From Pseudomonadota bacterium (GTDB lineage Bacteria; Pseudomonadota; Gammaproteobacteria; Steroidobacterales; JBCBZW01): a DNA stretch of 51,586 bases. This document shows, piece by piece, positions 27,904-36,428 of this stretch (within the stretch, counting starts at the first letter, position 1; every line of letters starts with the position of its first letter). The stretch covers positions 1 to 51,586 of the forward strand of contig JBCCWS010000043.1 of assembly GCA_039193195.1 (NCBI GenBank), in the 5' to 3' direction. A program made the translations under genes and the position numbers. The notes under the pieces are model-generated. The model made no database searches. It had not been told where the DNA came from and saw only the letters and a list, made by a program, of their open reading frames with translations.

Positions 27904-28542
27904 ATGAACCGCGAAGATCGAAGCATCCACAAGCGCACCGGCACATCTCACAGGTTGCTGGTCACCGCGGTGTCGGCGGCCCTCGCCCTGACCGCCATGG
28001 GGGCAGAGGGGGCGACCGTCGCCTTCGATGATGACGTGGAGGTGACGGTGGGCGAGCAGTTCACGATCACCCTCGCGATGGACTTCACGGACGAGGCCAC
28101 CCTGGGCGGCGGGGTCGACGTGCTCTGGGATCCGCAGCTCTTAGAGCTGGTCTCGTGGGATCCCATCGCCTTCGGCGACCCTGACTTCGGCCGCGTGGGC
28201 GACATCGACGCCGTGGCGGGCTTCGTCGACGGCTTCGCCTTCGGCGACTTCAACGGCCTGGAGGGACCTGCAGACGTGGCCACGATCACCTTCGTCGCGT
28301 TCGCGGCCGGCTCTACGTCCGTGATGCCCCGGGGCGACGATACGGTGGGCGGCATGTTGGCTGGTTGCTTCGTCTCGGCGGTGACTTTCCAGTGTCAGTC
28401 CGTGAGTTTCGGCGATGCCAGTGTCGTGATCTCCGATGGCGCAGTCGTCCCCTTGCCGAGCGCTGCATGGCTGTTGCTGAGCGCCCTCGGCACTGCCTCT
28501 GGCCTGCGACTCACACGCCGGCGACTTGAGCTCGAGGGCTGA
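27904..28542 (+). CDS. cohesin-like exported protein with VPLPx C-terminal sorting signal
   Basis: A 212-residue exported protein. The signal peptide ends near TAMGAEGA (about residue 35). The body looks like a cohesin-type beta-sandwich (VTVGEQFTITLAMDF, GGGVDVLWDPQLLELVSW, ADVATITFVAFAAGST). The C-terminus is VPLPSAAWLLLSALG followed by a hydrophobic helix and RLTRRR. This is a VPLPA/PEP-CTERM-like signal recognised by an exosortase and expected to place the protein at the cell surface. ATG 27904 has AAGGAG six bases upstream. The next gene ends in a dockerin-like module, so the pair may form a cohesin-dockerin surface complex. Confidence 0.8.
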   Translation: MNREDRSIHKRTGTSHRLLVTAVSAALALTAMGAEGATVAFDDDVEVTVGEQFTITLAMDFTDEATLGGGVDVLWDPQLLELVSWDPIAFGDPDFGRVGDIDAVAGFVDGFAFGDFNGLEGPADVATITFVAFAAGSTSVMPRGDDTVGGMLAGCFVSAVTFQCQSVSFGDASVVISDGAVVPLPSAAWLLLSALGTASGLRLTRRRLELEG

Positions 28543-28718
28543 GGCCGTTGGCTGCCGTCGCGCCTGAGTTTCCGCCTACCCACGACGCCCATGCCGCCGC
28601 TTCCCCAGCGGCGGCACACCTCTAGCACCGAGCACCCATGCAGGTACGCGGCCAGCGGTGGCCGTCGCACCGTTGCGTGCGCTCGCCTATCGATAGGCTT
28701 GGCCTTGGAGAGCCACCC

Positions 28719-31700
28719 ATGAACGCTTCTTCCATCTCTTCGTACACAGGCAGCGGTACATATGCGGCTGCCTCGAGCTGTGCGCCAATCCAGCGCTTAG
28801 TTGCCCCACTCGCCGCGATGTTCTCTTCAGTGATGCTCGCGGGCTCGCTCGCTGAAGCGGCCGTGCAGCTGCAGGTACAGGTCAATCCAGGCTCAGCAGC
28901 ACCCAACGACTCCGCCCTCGTGGAGATCGCGGTGGCCAACGATGGGCCCACCCCGCAGACCGATTTGGCCGTGACGCTTGTGTTCCCCGATAGGGCCGCC
29001 AGTTTGGCGGAGACGCTGATCGAGGGGCCCTTCAACGCGGCCGCCTCCTGCGCCTCCTTGGGCTTCTCCAGCTCCTGCGAGCCGGGAGAGGTGCTGCGTT
29101 GGGATCTCGGCACCATCAACCCGGGTCGCATCGTGCTGCTGTCCCTGCCCGCGACCGTCGCCAGCGGGGCGATAGAGGGGCAGGTCATCGACTGGGAAGC
29201 CACCGCTTTCAATGATGCGAGCGACCTCGCCACCGCGTCCGCGGCACTCGTCGTGGCCGGCGCGGCACCGCCGCTTACCCTAGCCATTGCGGAAGACCGC
29301 GATCCGGTGCCGGCGGGCGATCTCCTGCTCCTGGACTTAAGCTACGGCAATGCCTCGACCGCTAGCGTGACCAACGCCAGCCTCGCGCTTACTCTGCCAG
29401 ATGACGTGACGTTCGTGTCCGCCTCGGCGGGCGGTGTGGAGAACGCCGGCGTGGTGACTTGGAACCTCGGCACCCTTGCCGCCGGGGTGACGGGCGAACG
29501 GACCGTCACCGTGCAGGCGAACGCCGTCGCGGCCGGTCGCCTCCTGGCATCGGCAGCGCAGATCAGCGGTACGCAGAACTTCGCGGGCACGACACGCACG
29601 GCTGCCGAGACTGGCCGGATCGGTCCTCAGGGGCCGCTCTCCATGGCCTTGCAGGTCAACCCTCAGCCGAACGATATTGATAGATCGGCGCTAGTGGAGA
29701 TGGTGGTGAGTAACCCCACGCCGACGCCAGTCTTCGGCGCCCTCCTACAGTTGCGCTACCCGGACGGTGTGGCCAGTCGGGCGGAAACGCTGATCGAGGG
29801 GCCCTTCGACGCGCCTTCCTCGTGCGCTGAGGCGGGCTTCAGCGCTTCCTGTGAGGCTTTTGAGTTTCTACGCTGGCCTTTGGGTACGATCAATCCGGGC
29901 CAAGCGGTGATCGCCAGCTTGCCGGCGGCGCTCTTGGGTGCCATCGATAGCGGCGATGTGATCGCCTGGGATGCGCAGCTTACCGACGATAGCGGCGCCT
30001 TGACCCAGGAGGCTTTCTCGCTGGCGATCGCAGATGCGCCGCCGCTCAGCCTGAGTCTCGACGACAGTCGCGATCCACTCCCCGCAGGTGCAAGCGGTCT
30101 ACTGACCGTGCGCTACGGCAACACGTCAGGGGCGAGCGTCACCGACGCCACCCTGTCGCTCACCCTGCCGCCCGGCACGGCCTTCGTCTCTGCGAGCGGC
30201 GGCGCGTCAGAGGTAAACGGTGTCGTCAGCTGGAACCTCGGCACGCTCGCGTCCGGGGCCAGCGGCCGCCAGGACGTCGAGGTGACGGCCGATCCGCTCG
30301 CCGCTGGCACCCTGCTCGAATCGCACGCGCGCATCGAGGGGACTCAGAACTTTGCAGCCACCGTGCGAGAGGTGTTCGAGATCGGTCGCGTCGGGCCGCG
30401 GTCGGCCCTTAGCATGGCGCTGCAGGCCGATCCCTCACCCATCGACCCGGCTGAAGATGCGCTGTTCACGGTCACACTGACCAACGATACGCTCACCCCG
30501 GTGTTCGGCGCGAATGTACGCCTGCGCTACCCGAACGGAGCGGCAAGTGTCGATGAAGACCTCATGGACGGACCCTACGAGGCGGCGAACTCCTGCGCCG
30601 AGGATGGGTTCAGCGCTTCGTGCGAGGCCTTCGAGTTCTTGAACTGGCAGGTAGGGACCCTGAACCCCGGTCAGGCGGCGCTGCTTTCCCTACCGGTAGC
30701 GCTTGCCGGCGGCGTCGCCCCAGGCGCTCTGATCGGCTGGGAGGCACAGCTGCGCGATGACAGTGGCACTCTCACCCTGGAGTCGCAAACGCTCGTGGTC
30801 AGTGATATGCCTCCGCTCACGCTGACGGTAGCGGACGCGGCCGATCCGGTGCCCGCAGCACAGACCACAACGCTTGTCCTTAGCTATGGAAACCGTTCGG
30901 CGAATAGTGTCACGGATGCGACCCTGTCCCTAGATCTTGCCGACGGGCTCGCCTTCCTCACGGCGACTGGTGGCGGCGTCGAGGTTGACGGCACGGTGAG
31001 CTGGAATCTCGGCACGCTGGCGGCCGGCAGCGTCGGCGAGCAGCGCGTGCTGGTGCAGGCCGCATCCGTGATGAGCGGGACGTTGCTGCAGTCGGACGCG
31101 CGTATCGCGGGTGCGCAGAACTTCCAAGCCGTCGTGCGCGAAGTGTCAGAGATCGGTCGAGTAGGCCCGCAGGGCGCCTTGCGGTTAGCTCTGCAGAGCA
31201 ATTCCCGACCTCTCGACCCCGGCGGCGACGGTCTCGTCGATCTGACGGTAACCAACGCCTCGCTCAGCCCCGTCTTCGGCGCCGCCGCGCGCCTACGCTA
31301 CCCCGCGGGTGTGGCAAGTTTGGACGAGGGTTTCATCGGCGGTCCCTTCGATGCCGTGGGCTCCTGTGCCGAGGCTGGCTTTAGCGCTTCTTGCGAAGCG
31401 TTCGAGTTCCTCAATTGGCCCATCGGTACGCTGAACCCTGGCCAAACCGCACTGATCTCGTTGCCCACGAGCTTGCTCGGGTCTATCGATGCGGGCGCGC
31501 TAGTGGATTGGGAGGCTCAGCTGCGTGACGACAGCGGCGCCCTCACCCTGGAGTCGCAGGCCCTTCCGCTCGTGCAGGCCCCACCCCTGGCCCTCGGTAT
31601 CGACGATGTGCGCGATCCGCTGCCGGCGGGGCAGAGCACGACCCTGCGCGTGCGCTACGGCAATCGTTCAGTCACCAGCGTGACCGACGCGTCGCTCACG

Positions 31701-32675
31701 CTCGAACTGCCCCCAGAGGTGACCTTCCTTTCCGCCACGGAGGGCGGCGTCGCGGCCGACGGCGTTGTCACGTGGCCCCTCGGCACCTTGTCGGCGGGTG
31801 CGATCGGTCAGCGCGTGGTGGAGGTGCTGGCCGGTCCGCTGAATGCGGGCACGCTGCTCGAGTCACACGCTCGCATCAGCGCCACTCAGGGCTTCGCCAT
31901 GACCGAGCGCGATGCGTCCGAGATCGGTCGCATCGGGCCGGAGGCGCCCCTGGCGATGGACCTAAGCGTCTCGCCGGTGCCAGCGCAGGGCGGCGACACG
32001 GTATCCGTCGAACTCAGCGTGACCAATACCTTGCTCACGCCAGTGTTAGGTGGTCAGGTGATTCTGCGCTACCCGGACGGGGCCAACAGCCTGGCGGAGG
32101 GGGACATCGGTGGGCCCTTCGATGGCGCAGGATCGTGCTTCGAGGGCGGATTCTCAAGCTCGTGCGAATCCTTTGAGTTCCTGCGCTGGCAGTTCGATCT
32201 CGGGCCCGGTGAGAGGATCCAGCTGTCGCTCCCCCCGCAGCTCTCGAACCTGGCGGACGGTAACCTCATCAATTGGGAGGCGGCGCTCACGGACGACGAC
32301 AGCGGCGTGGTCACTCTGGAGACCACAACTCTGCCCCTCGGGGTGGACTTCGACGACACGGACGGCGACGGGGTCGGGGCCTTCTTCGACAACTGCCTGC
32401 TCGTAGCGAACCCCCGCCAGCTGGACACGGACGGCGACGGCTACGGCAACGCCTGTGACCCGGACATCGCAGCTCCCAATGACTGCGTGGTGAATTTCCT
32501 CGACCTTGGGGTATTGAAGTCCGCCTTCTTCGCCACGCCAGAGTCGGCCGATTGGGAGCCTGACGCCGACTTCAACAGCGATGGCGTGATCAACTTCTTG
32601 GACTTGGGCACGATGCGCAACCTGTTCTTCAGTCGTCCGGGGCCGAGCGCAGCGTCGCAGGCATGTGATCCCTGA
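28719..32675 (+). CDS. giant repeat protein with DUF11-like domains and dockerin-type C-terminus
   Basis: A 1,318-residue exported protein. ATG 28719 follows TTGGAG by 8 bases. The signal segment ends near AGSLAEAA. The body has four full ~257-residue repeats plus one half repeat. Each holds a Cys-containing Ig-like half (SCAEAGFSASCEAFEFL, LGTLNPGQ) and a DUF11-like half (LPAG, RYGN, VSWNLGTLAAG, SHARI, EIGRVGP). The C-terminus carries thrombospondin-3 loops (DTDGDGVG, DTDGDGYGNACD), a dockerin-like pair (VNFLDLGVL, DFNSDGVINFLDLGTM) and a PGPS...C tail. Probably a long stalk or adhesin. It follows the cohesin-like gene on the same strand by 176 bp. Confidence 0.85.
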   Translation: MNASSISSYTGSGTYAAASSCAPIQRLVAPLAAMFSSVMLAGSLAEAAVQLQVQVNPGSAAPNDSALVEIAVANDGPTPQTDLAVTLVFPDRAASLAETLIEGPFNAAASCASLGFSSSCEPGEVLRWDLGTINPGRIVLLSLPATVASGAIEGQVIDWEATAFNDASDLATASAALVVAGAAPPLTLAIAEDRDPVPAGDLLLLDLSYGNASTASVTNASLALTLPDDVTFVSASAGGVENAGVVTWNLGTLAAGVTGERTVTVQANAVAAGRLLASAAQISGTQNFAGTTRTAAETGRIGPQGPLSMALQVNPQPNDIDRSALVEMVVSNPTPTPVFGALLQLRYPDGVASRAETLIEGPFDAPSSCAEAGFSASCEAFEFLRWPLGTINPGQAVIASLPAALLGAIDSGDVIAWDAQLTDDSGALTQEAFSLAIADAPPLSLSLDDSRDPLPAGASGLLTVRYGNTSGASVTDATLSLTLPPGTAFVSASGGASEVNGVVSWNLGTLASGASGRQDVEVTADPLAAGTLLESHARIEGTQNFAATVREVFEIGRVGPRSALSMALQADPSPIDPAEDALFTVTLTNDTLTPVFGANVRLRYPNGAASVDEDLMDGPYEAANSCAEDGFSASCEAFEFLNWQVGTLNPGQAALLSLPVALAGGVAPGALIGWEAQLRDDSGTLTLESQTLVVSDMPPLTLTVADAADPVPAAQTTTLVLSYGNRSANSVTDATLSLDLADGLAFLTATGGGVEVDGTVSWNLGTLAAGSVGEQRVLVQAASVMSGTLLQSDARIAGAQNFQAVVREVSEIGRVGPQGALRLALQSNSRPLDPGGDGLVDLTVTNASLSPVFGAAARLRYPAGVASLDEGFIGGPFDAVGSCAEAGFSASCEAFEFLNWPIGTLNPGQTALISLPTSLLGSIDAGALVDWEAQLRDDSGALTLESQALPLVQAPPLALGIDDVRDPLPAGQSTTLRVRYGNRSVTSVTDASLTLELPPEVTFLSATEGGVAADGVVTWPLGTLSAGAIGQRVVEVLAGPLNAGTLLESHARISATQGFAMTERDASEIGRIGPEAPLAMDLSVSPVPAQGGDTVSVELSVTNTLLTPVLGGQVILRYPDGANSLAEGDIGGPFDGAGSCFEGGFSSSCESFEFLRWQFDLGPGERIQLSLPPQLSNLADGNLINWEAALTDDDSGVVTLETTTLPLGVDFDDTDGDGVGAFFDNCLLVANPRQLDTDGDGYGNACDPDIAAPNDCVVNFLDLGVLKSAFFATPESADWEPDADFNSDGVINFLDLGTMRNLFFSRPGPSAASQACDP
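28865..32340 (+). repeat. tandem coding repeats, period about 771 bp (4 full units plus a half)
   Basis: Units begin near 28865, 29637, 30408, 31177 and 31950, spaced 769-773 bp. The last unit has only the Cys-containing half. The conserved core SASCEAFEF...GT-NPGQ recurs once per unit. The units are diverged but length-constant. Confidence 0.8.
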
Positions 32676-32690
32676 GCAGCCTGTTAGGGC

Positions 32691-32720
32691 GGCCCGATCG
32701 CGTTGGCGCGCGGTCGGGCC
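32691..32720. terminator. strong GC hairpin after the giant repeat gene
   Basis: GGCCCGATCGCG pairs with the facing CGCG-C-GGTCGGGCC through a TTGG loop, with one mismatch or bulge. It starts 16 bp after the stop at 32675. There is no U-run, so termination is inferred from position and stem strength. Confidence 0.55.
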
Positions 32721-32936
32721 CGGGTATCGGCAAAGACGTAGTGGGTTTGCCGTCTCCCGGATACCGCTTCCCTGACATCGCGTGTCTGGTACCGGATGCA
32801 GTGTTGGGATGTGAGCTTTCGTTCACTGAGGTCGCTGCAATCTCGGACAGCCCGAGTGAAAGCACTCTCGTAGTGATCGTTGATCAGTCCATGCAAAATG
32901 CAGTGTCTTGTATCGTCCGCTAGCAAAAACTCGCGT

Positions 32937-32973
32937 GCGAATTCATCAACGAACTTCCAACTCAGGACACTAG
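32937..32973. repeat. 37-bp repeat ending in CTAG, copy 1
   Basis: Matches 51431-51467 at 35 of 37 positions (core TCAACGAACTTC, then AACTCAGGACACTAG). It reads like the terminus of a TA-targeting element, GTGTCCTGAG after TA on the other strand. Its CTA supplies the stop codon of the Lgt-like gene. Confidence 0.7.
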
Positions 32974-33818
32974 CGTCTGCGGTTTCCCTGACTTGGGCCA
33001 ATCAGGTTGCTTGACACCACAAGGCCGGCGCCCAAAGCAATGAGAGGGACGAATGTTACTCCCCGAAAGATCCAAATCGCACCTGACTGGGCAAGATGGG
33101 GGTCTGGAATGCGCGTCCACACTTCGATCGCGAGTCGGCTGATGGTGAATCCAATCACGAAGACTCCGGTGGTCAGCCCCGGGAAGCGAAGCAGATCCCA
33201 TCGCCGCTCGAGAAAGCGCAGTAGGAAGAATAGCGCCCCGCATAGTACCGCCTCGTACAGTTGGCTTGCGTGATATCGATGCGGTAGTCCGTCCGTCCCG
33301 CATTGTGTGACTCCAAAGGGCGATGCAAACTCTCGCCCAAACCCCCATCCATCCAGGTAGGCCGCTACGTCTTGAGCAGCTAAATACACTGGTAGCGCAA
33401 GGGCCAAAAGATCCAGAACGGTGCGGATGGGGATTTCGCGTTTTCGCGCGAAGAACGTCGCCCCGACAAGGACGCCGATCAAGGAGCTGTGATAGCTTGT
33501 GCGAGCATTGGTATAGAGCTGAAAGAAGCTAAGCGGATTGTCGACAAGGCTCCCGAGCTCGTAGATGATTGCGTAGCCCATGCTGCCGCCGATGAGAATG
33601 CAGAGGGGCAGCAAGTAGAGGAAATCGTCCACGTCCTCTCGCAAGACCGGAAGTACTGTTTGCCCGTGCCTCTTGGTTCGCCTTCGGCAAACGACAGGGT
33701 AGACCGTCCTCCAGGCTAGTAAGAACCCTAGTGCCAGGAGCGCGGTAGACCAGGTGAGCTGTATCGAACCGAACGCGATGGCGACGGAAGGAACGGCCTC
33801 TTGTGAGCAATGATCCAC
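32970..33818 (-). CDS. Lgt-like (prolipoprotein diacylglyceryl transferase family) membrane protein
   Basis: About 282 residues from GTG 33818, which has GGGGAA 9 bases upstream and gives the normal Lgt N-terminus and length. A longer frame reaches ATG 33917. Several membrane helices are visible. Lgt landmarks are present but altered. YHSSLIG stands where Lgt has the HGG-type motif. HASQLYE matches HPSQLYE. The region of the invariant R-x-GN motif reads YLDGWGFGREF. SRLAIEVW resembles the late R-IE-R block. It is more likely a divergent paralogue than the housekeeping enzyme. The TAG stop lies exactly in the CTAG end of a 37-bp repeat, so the C-terminus may have been trimmed by insertion. Confidence 0.7.
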   Translation of the reverse strand: MDHCSQEAVPSVAIAFGSIQLTWSTALLALGFLLAWRTVYPVVCRRRTKRHGQTVLPVLREDVDDFLYLLPLCILIGGSMGYAIIYELGSLVDNPLSFFQLYTNARTSYHSSLIGVLVGATFFARKREIPIRTVLDLLALALPVYLAAQDVAAYLDGWGFGREFASPFGVTQCGTDGLPHRYHASQLYEAVLCGALFFLLRFLERRWDLLRFPGLTTGVFVIGFTISRLAIEVWTRIPDPHLAQSGAIWIFRGVTFVPLIALGAGLVVSSNLIGPSQGNRRR

Positions 33819-33919
33819 CTGAACGTGTTCCCCATGCAGTCGGAAAGCCAGAGAGTTGAACGGGCACGGCGCAAGCCGCAGCGAGTTGGTTGGCGCTAGG
33901 CCGGCGCGCCTGTTCATGC

Positions 33920-35290
33920 ATGAAGGCTAGCAAGCTGCTGAAAACCCCGCCTGTGCCGTTGACGCTACGCGGCGATTCGCGGGCTCAAGCGGTGCCGTCG
34001 GCCTCGGACCTTCGCAGCGCCTTCCGGCGCAATGCTACTGCCTTGGCTGTGTTTCGTATCTGCATCGTCGTGGCGGCGCTGATTGGCGGCGCGCTATTGG
34101 GTATCGTGCTGGCAGGGGCAGGTCACGACCAGCTTTCCGTGAGCGATGTCTACGTACTCATCGGCGCTTACATGGTGGCGCGGGCCGCCTTTACCTTGAT
34201 GGTCAAGTGCCGACTGCCCCGCGAGGGAATACGGCTGCTGCTGCTCCGACCCTTCGATAATCGTGGTTCTGCTGAGGTACGGGCGCTCTGTCAGTCCTTG
34301 GCGAAGTGCGGTCTCTGCGTCACCTTGTCTGATCGTCACTACAGTCCGGGAACCTGGGAGCGCTGTTTAGACTACGGCAACGTGATGCTGAACTTTTTGC
34401 CATTGCGCGCGTTGCTAGCGTCCATCATCCCAATGCGTCCGAGAGCGATGGTGGTGCGAAGCCGTGCGGATCTTCACGTGCTTCGCTCCGACCTCATTAG
34501 GCGTCACTCCTTAAATCGCGTGTTCCGGTTTGCTCTGAACGAGGAGTGGCTGGCAAAGCGTGGGGCGGCGCTAGGTGTTTTTTGCGCGGATGAAATGTGG
34601 CGGGAGGTAGTCATGTTCTTGTCGCGCTCGGCCCACGTAGTCGTCGTTGACGCCAGTCGCCCGGGACCCGGCATGGAATGGGAGCTGTCGTACTTACGGC
34701 GTCTCGGGCTGTTTGAGCGAGTCGTGTTTGTCCACCACGCAACCGCTGAGGTGCCAATGGACGTGACGTCCGAGAGCTTTAGGTTTGACCGTGAAGGGGT
34801 TACAGAAGCCAAGGCGCTGGAACAACGCATCGCCGACATCGCTAGCCGGGCGATCCGTAGTGCAAGCGAACAAAGCGTGCCGCATCCAGCGTCCAGGAAT
34901 TGGAAGCTCTCGACTTGGCAAGAGCGATTGGCCGAGAGAGTCTCGTTAAACCGACCTTACGCCATCCTTGGTATCTCGTTTGTCGTATCTCTTTGCTTGT
35001 GCTGGTTGGTGCACACGGCGCTGTCGATGAAGGCGCTTGTGCTGGAGTTGCAAGGCGGAGCGCTGCTGGCACTCGCAGCAGTTTTTGGCGTTGCCCTAGC
35101 GGCTGCGAGTATTCGCCATCGTATGCTGTTGATCAGTCTCGGGACGCTCTTGGGGGCGCTCGGGTTGTCGGTCGTTACTTCTTTAGTGCGCGGCGAAACG
35201 GTACTTCCGTACGCTGCGGCCGGTGTCGTTACCGTCGTGGTAGCAGTCCTTGCCGTGGCGCTAGTGGCGATCCCCGACGAGCGGTGGTAG
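33920..35290 (+). CDS. membrane protein with TIR-like cytosolic domain
   Basis: 456 residues. Two N-terminal transmembrane helices (about 44-66 and 76-97) are followed by a soluble alpha/beta domain (about 103-300) and three or four C-terminal helices. The soluble domain begins LLLLRPFDNRG and contains AHVVVVDASRPGPGMEWELSYL and ERVVFVHHAT, a TIR/STIR-like order of strands with a Glu after the third strand. The same layout recurs in the gene at 46713 (LYLRSF, AVVFDVTELTDGVAWELETAL, RTVVLIAEG). Start uncertain: ATG 33920 lies in the palindrome TTCATGCATGAA with no ribosome site. I know no characterised homologue; an immune effector role is inferred. Confidence 0.65.
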   Translation: MKASKLLKTPPVPLTLRGDSRAQAVPSASDLRSAFRRNATALAVFRICIVVAALIGGALLGIVLAGAGHDQLSVSDVYVLIGAYMVARAAFTLMVKCRLPREGIRLLLLRPFDNRGSAEVRALCQSLAKCGLCVTLSDRHYSPGTWERCLDYGNVMLNFLPLRALLASIIPMRPRAMVVRSRADLHVLRSDLIRRHSLNRVFRFALNEEWLAKRGAALGVFCADEMWREVVMFLSRSAHVVVVDASRPGPGMEWELSYLRRLGLFERVVFVHHATAEVPMDVTSESFRFDREGVTEAKALEQRIADIASRAIRSASEQSVPHPASRNWKLSTWQERLAERVSLNRPYAILGISFVVSLCLCWLVHTALSMKALVLELQGGALLALAAVFGVALAAASIRHRMLLISLGTLLGALGLSVVTSLVRGETVLPYAAAGVVTVVVAVLAVALVAIPDERW

Positions 35291-35485
35291 CACGTTGACG
35301 GCCTGCAAAGCCAGCTCCAGGCGTATGCTTGCACAGCAGACCAATGAGCGGCGGCAAACGCCAACCGCAAGTCAGGCCCAATCACTGGCGATGCTTGCGC
35401 TCCTCGCGTTCCACCGCGCGTGGGTGCAAGACTTCTGGCGTGCGACGGTTGAGCTTCCATAGGCTGTGATCGGCGCTACGCTGTC

Positions 35486-35513
35486 TTGACCATTGAGTGG
35501 ACTGTTGTACAGT
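35486..35513 (+). promoter_or_regulatory. sigma70-type promoter
   Basis: TTGACC (35486-35491), a 16-base spacer and TACAGT (35508-35513), about 38 bp before the ATG of the exported methyltransferase-like gene. It matches the -35 consensus at five of six positions and the -10 at four of six. Confidence 0.6.
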
Positions 35514-35550
35514 GCGGCGATCCAAACCCACTGGCAGCTAGGAAGCGAAG

Positions 35551-36318
35551 ATGAAGCACACCCTATTGGCTGTTGCGGCCACCAGCGCCGCGGCCGTCTT
35601 AACCACCGCCGTGAGCGCCCAAGACGCCGACCCGACGGCGTCCAAGATCGAAGCCGCCCTTGAGCTCCCCTATCGCACGGAAGCCGACCGCGCGCGCGAT
35701 CGCAACCGACGGCCCGTCCAGGCGCTCGCTCTCATGGGTTTGCGCGAGGACATGCGCGTGTTCGAGTTTGGCCCCGGCAATGGCTGGTACACGAAGATCC
35801 TGGCCCCTGTGCTCAAGGATAAGGGCCATCTCAGCATTGCCTATGCCGAGGAGTGGCTGGCTGATCTCGACGAGCTTATGCAGGCGCCGCAGATGGAAAA
35901 GGTGCAACGGGTCAACCTGGCGATGGGCTGGGACGATGAGTTGCTCGCCTTCGAGTTCGACGGCATGGACTTCCAGGCCAGTGAGCTCGATATGTTTCTG
36001 AACATCCGCGAGTATCACAATCTGCACGGCGAGGAGCGAGCGGAGTTCAACAACGCAGTGTTCGCTGCCCTCAAGCCCGGCGGCAGGTACGTGGTGATCG
36101 ACCACACGCGTCGCCACATGCAGAACGACACGCCAGAGAACTGGCGGCGCGAAGATCCCGTGACCGTGCTCATCGAGGTGATGGAGGCTGGCTTCGAGCT
36201 GCTCGAGCAGTCCGACATGTTCTATCGCCTAGACGATACGTTGGAGTACGAGGTGGGTCGACGCACGGTGGCGGGGAACACGGATAGGTTCTTCTTCGTG
36301 TTTCGCAAGCCCGACTAG
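35551..36318 (+). CDS. exported SAM-methyltransferase-like protein
   Basis: 255 residues. A clear Sec signal peptide (about 1-24, ending AVSAQD) precedes a class I methyltransferase-like fold: VFEFGPGNGWYT (motif I region), HLSIAYAEEW, NIREYHNLHG, LKPGGRYVVIDHTRR and a C-terminal FFFVFRKP. Exported proteins of this type are known in proteobacteria, but SAM is not expected in the periplasm, so the fold may be used for something else. AGGAAG lies 8 bases before the ATG and a good promoter precedes it. It appears monocistronic. Confidence 0.8.
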   Translation: MKHTLLAVAATSAAAVLTTAVSAQDADPTASKIEAALELPYRTEADRARDRNRRPVQALALMGLREDMRVFEFGPGNGWYTKILAPVLKDKGHLSIAYAEEWLADLDELMQAPQMEKVQRVNLAMGWDDELLAFEFDGMDFQASELDMFLNIREYHNLHGEERAEFNNAVFAALKPGGRYVVIDHTRRHMQNDTPENWRREDPVTVLIEVMEAGFELLEQSDMFYRLDDTLEYEVGRRTVAGNTDRFFFVFRKPD

Positions 36319-36428
36319 CGCGATCTGTGGTTGACACTGCTCAGCTCGCCGCAAAGTCGATCGATCAAGCCGGCGTCTGAGCTTCTGGGCTCGCAAGCGG
36401 CTTTCGAGTGCGGGGGGCGGCACCAGGG

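Noticed and set aside
32684-33001. 105-codon minus-strand frame after the giant repeat gene
   Set aside because: It overlaps the terminator hairpin and the 37-bp repeat, has no ribosome site or known motif, and probably reflects chance.
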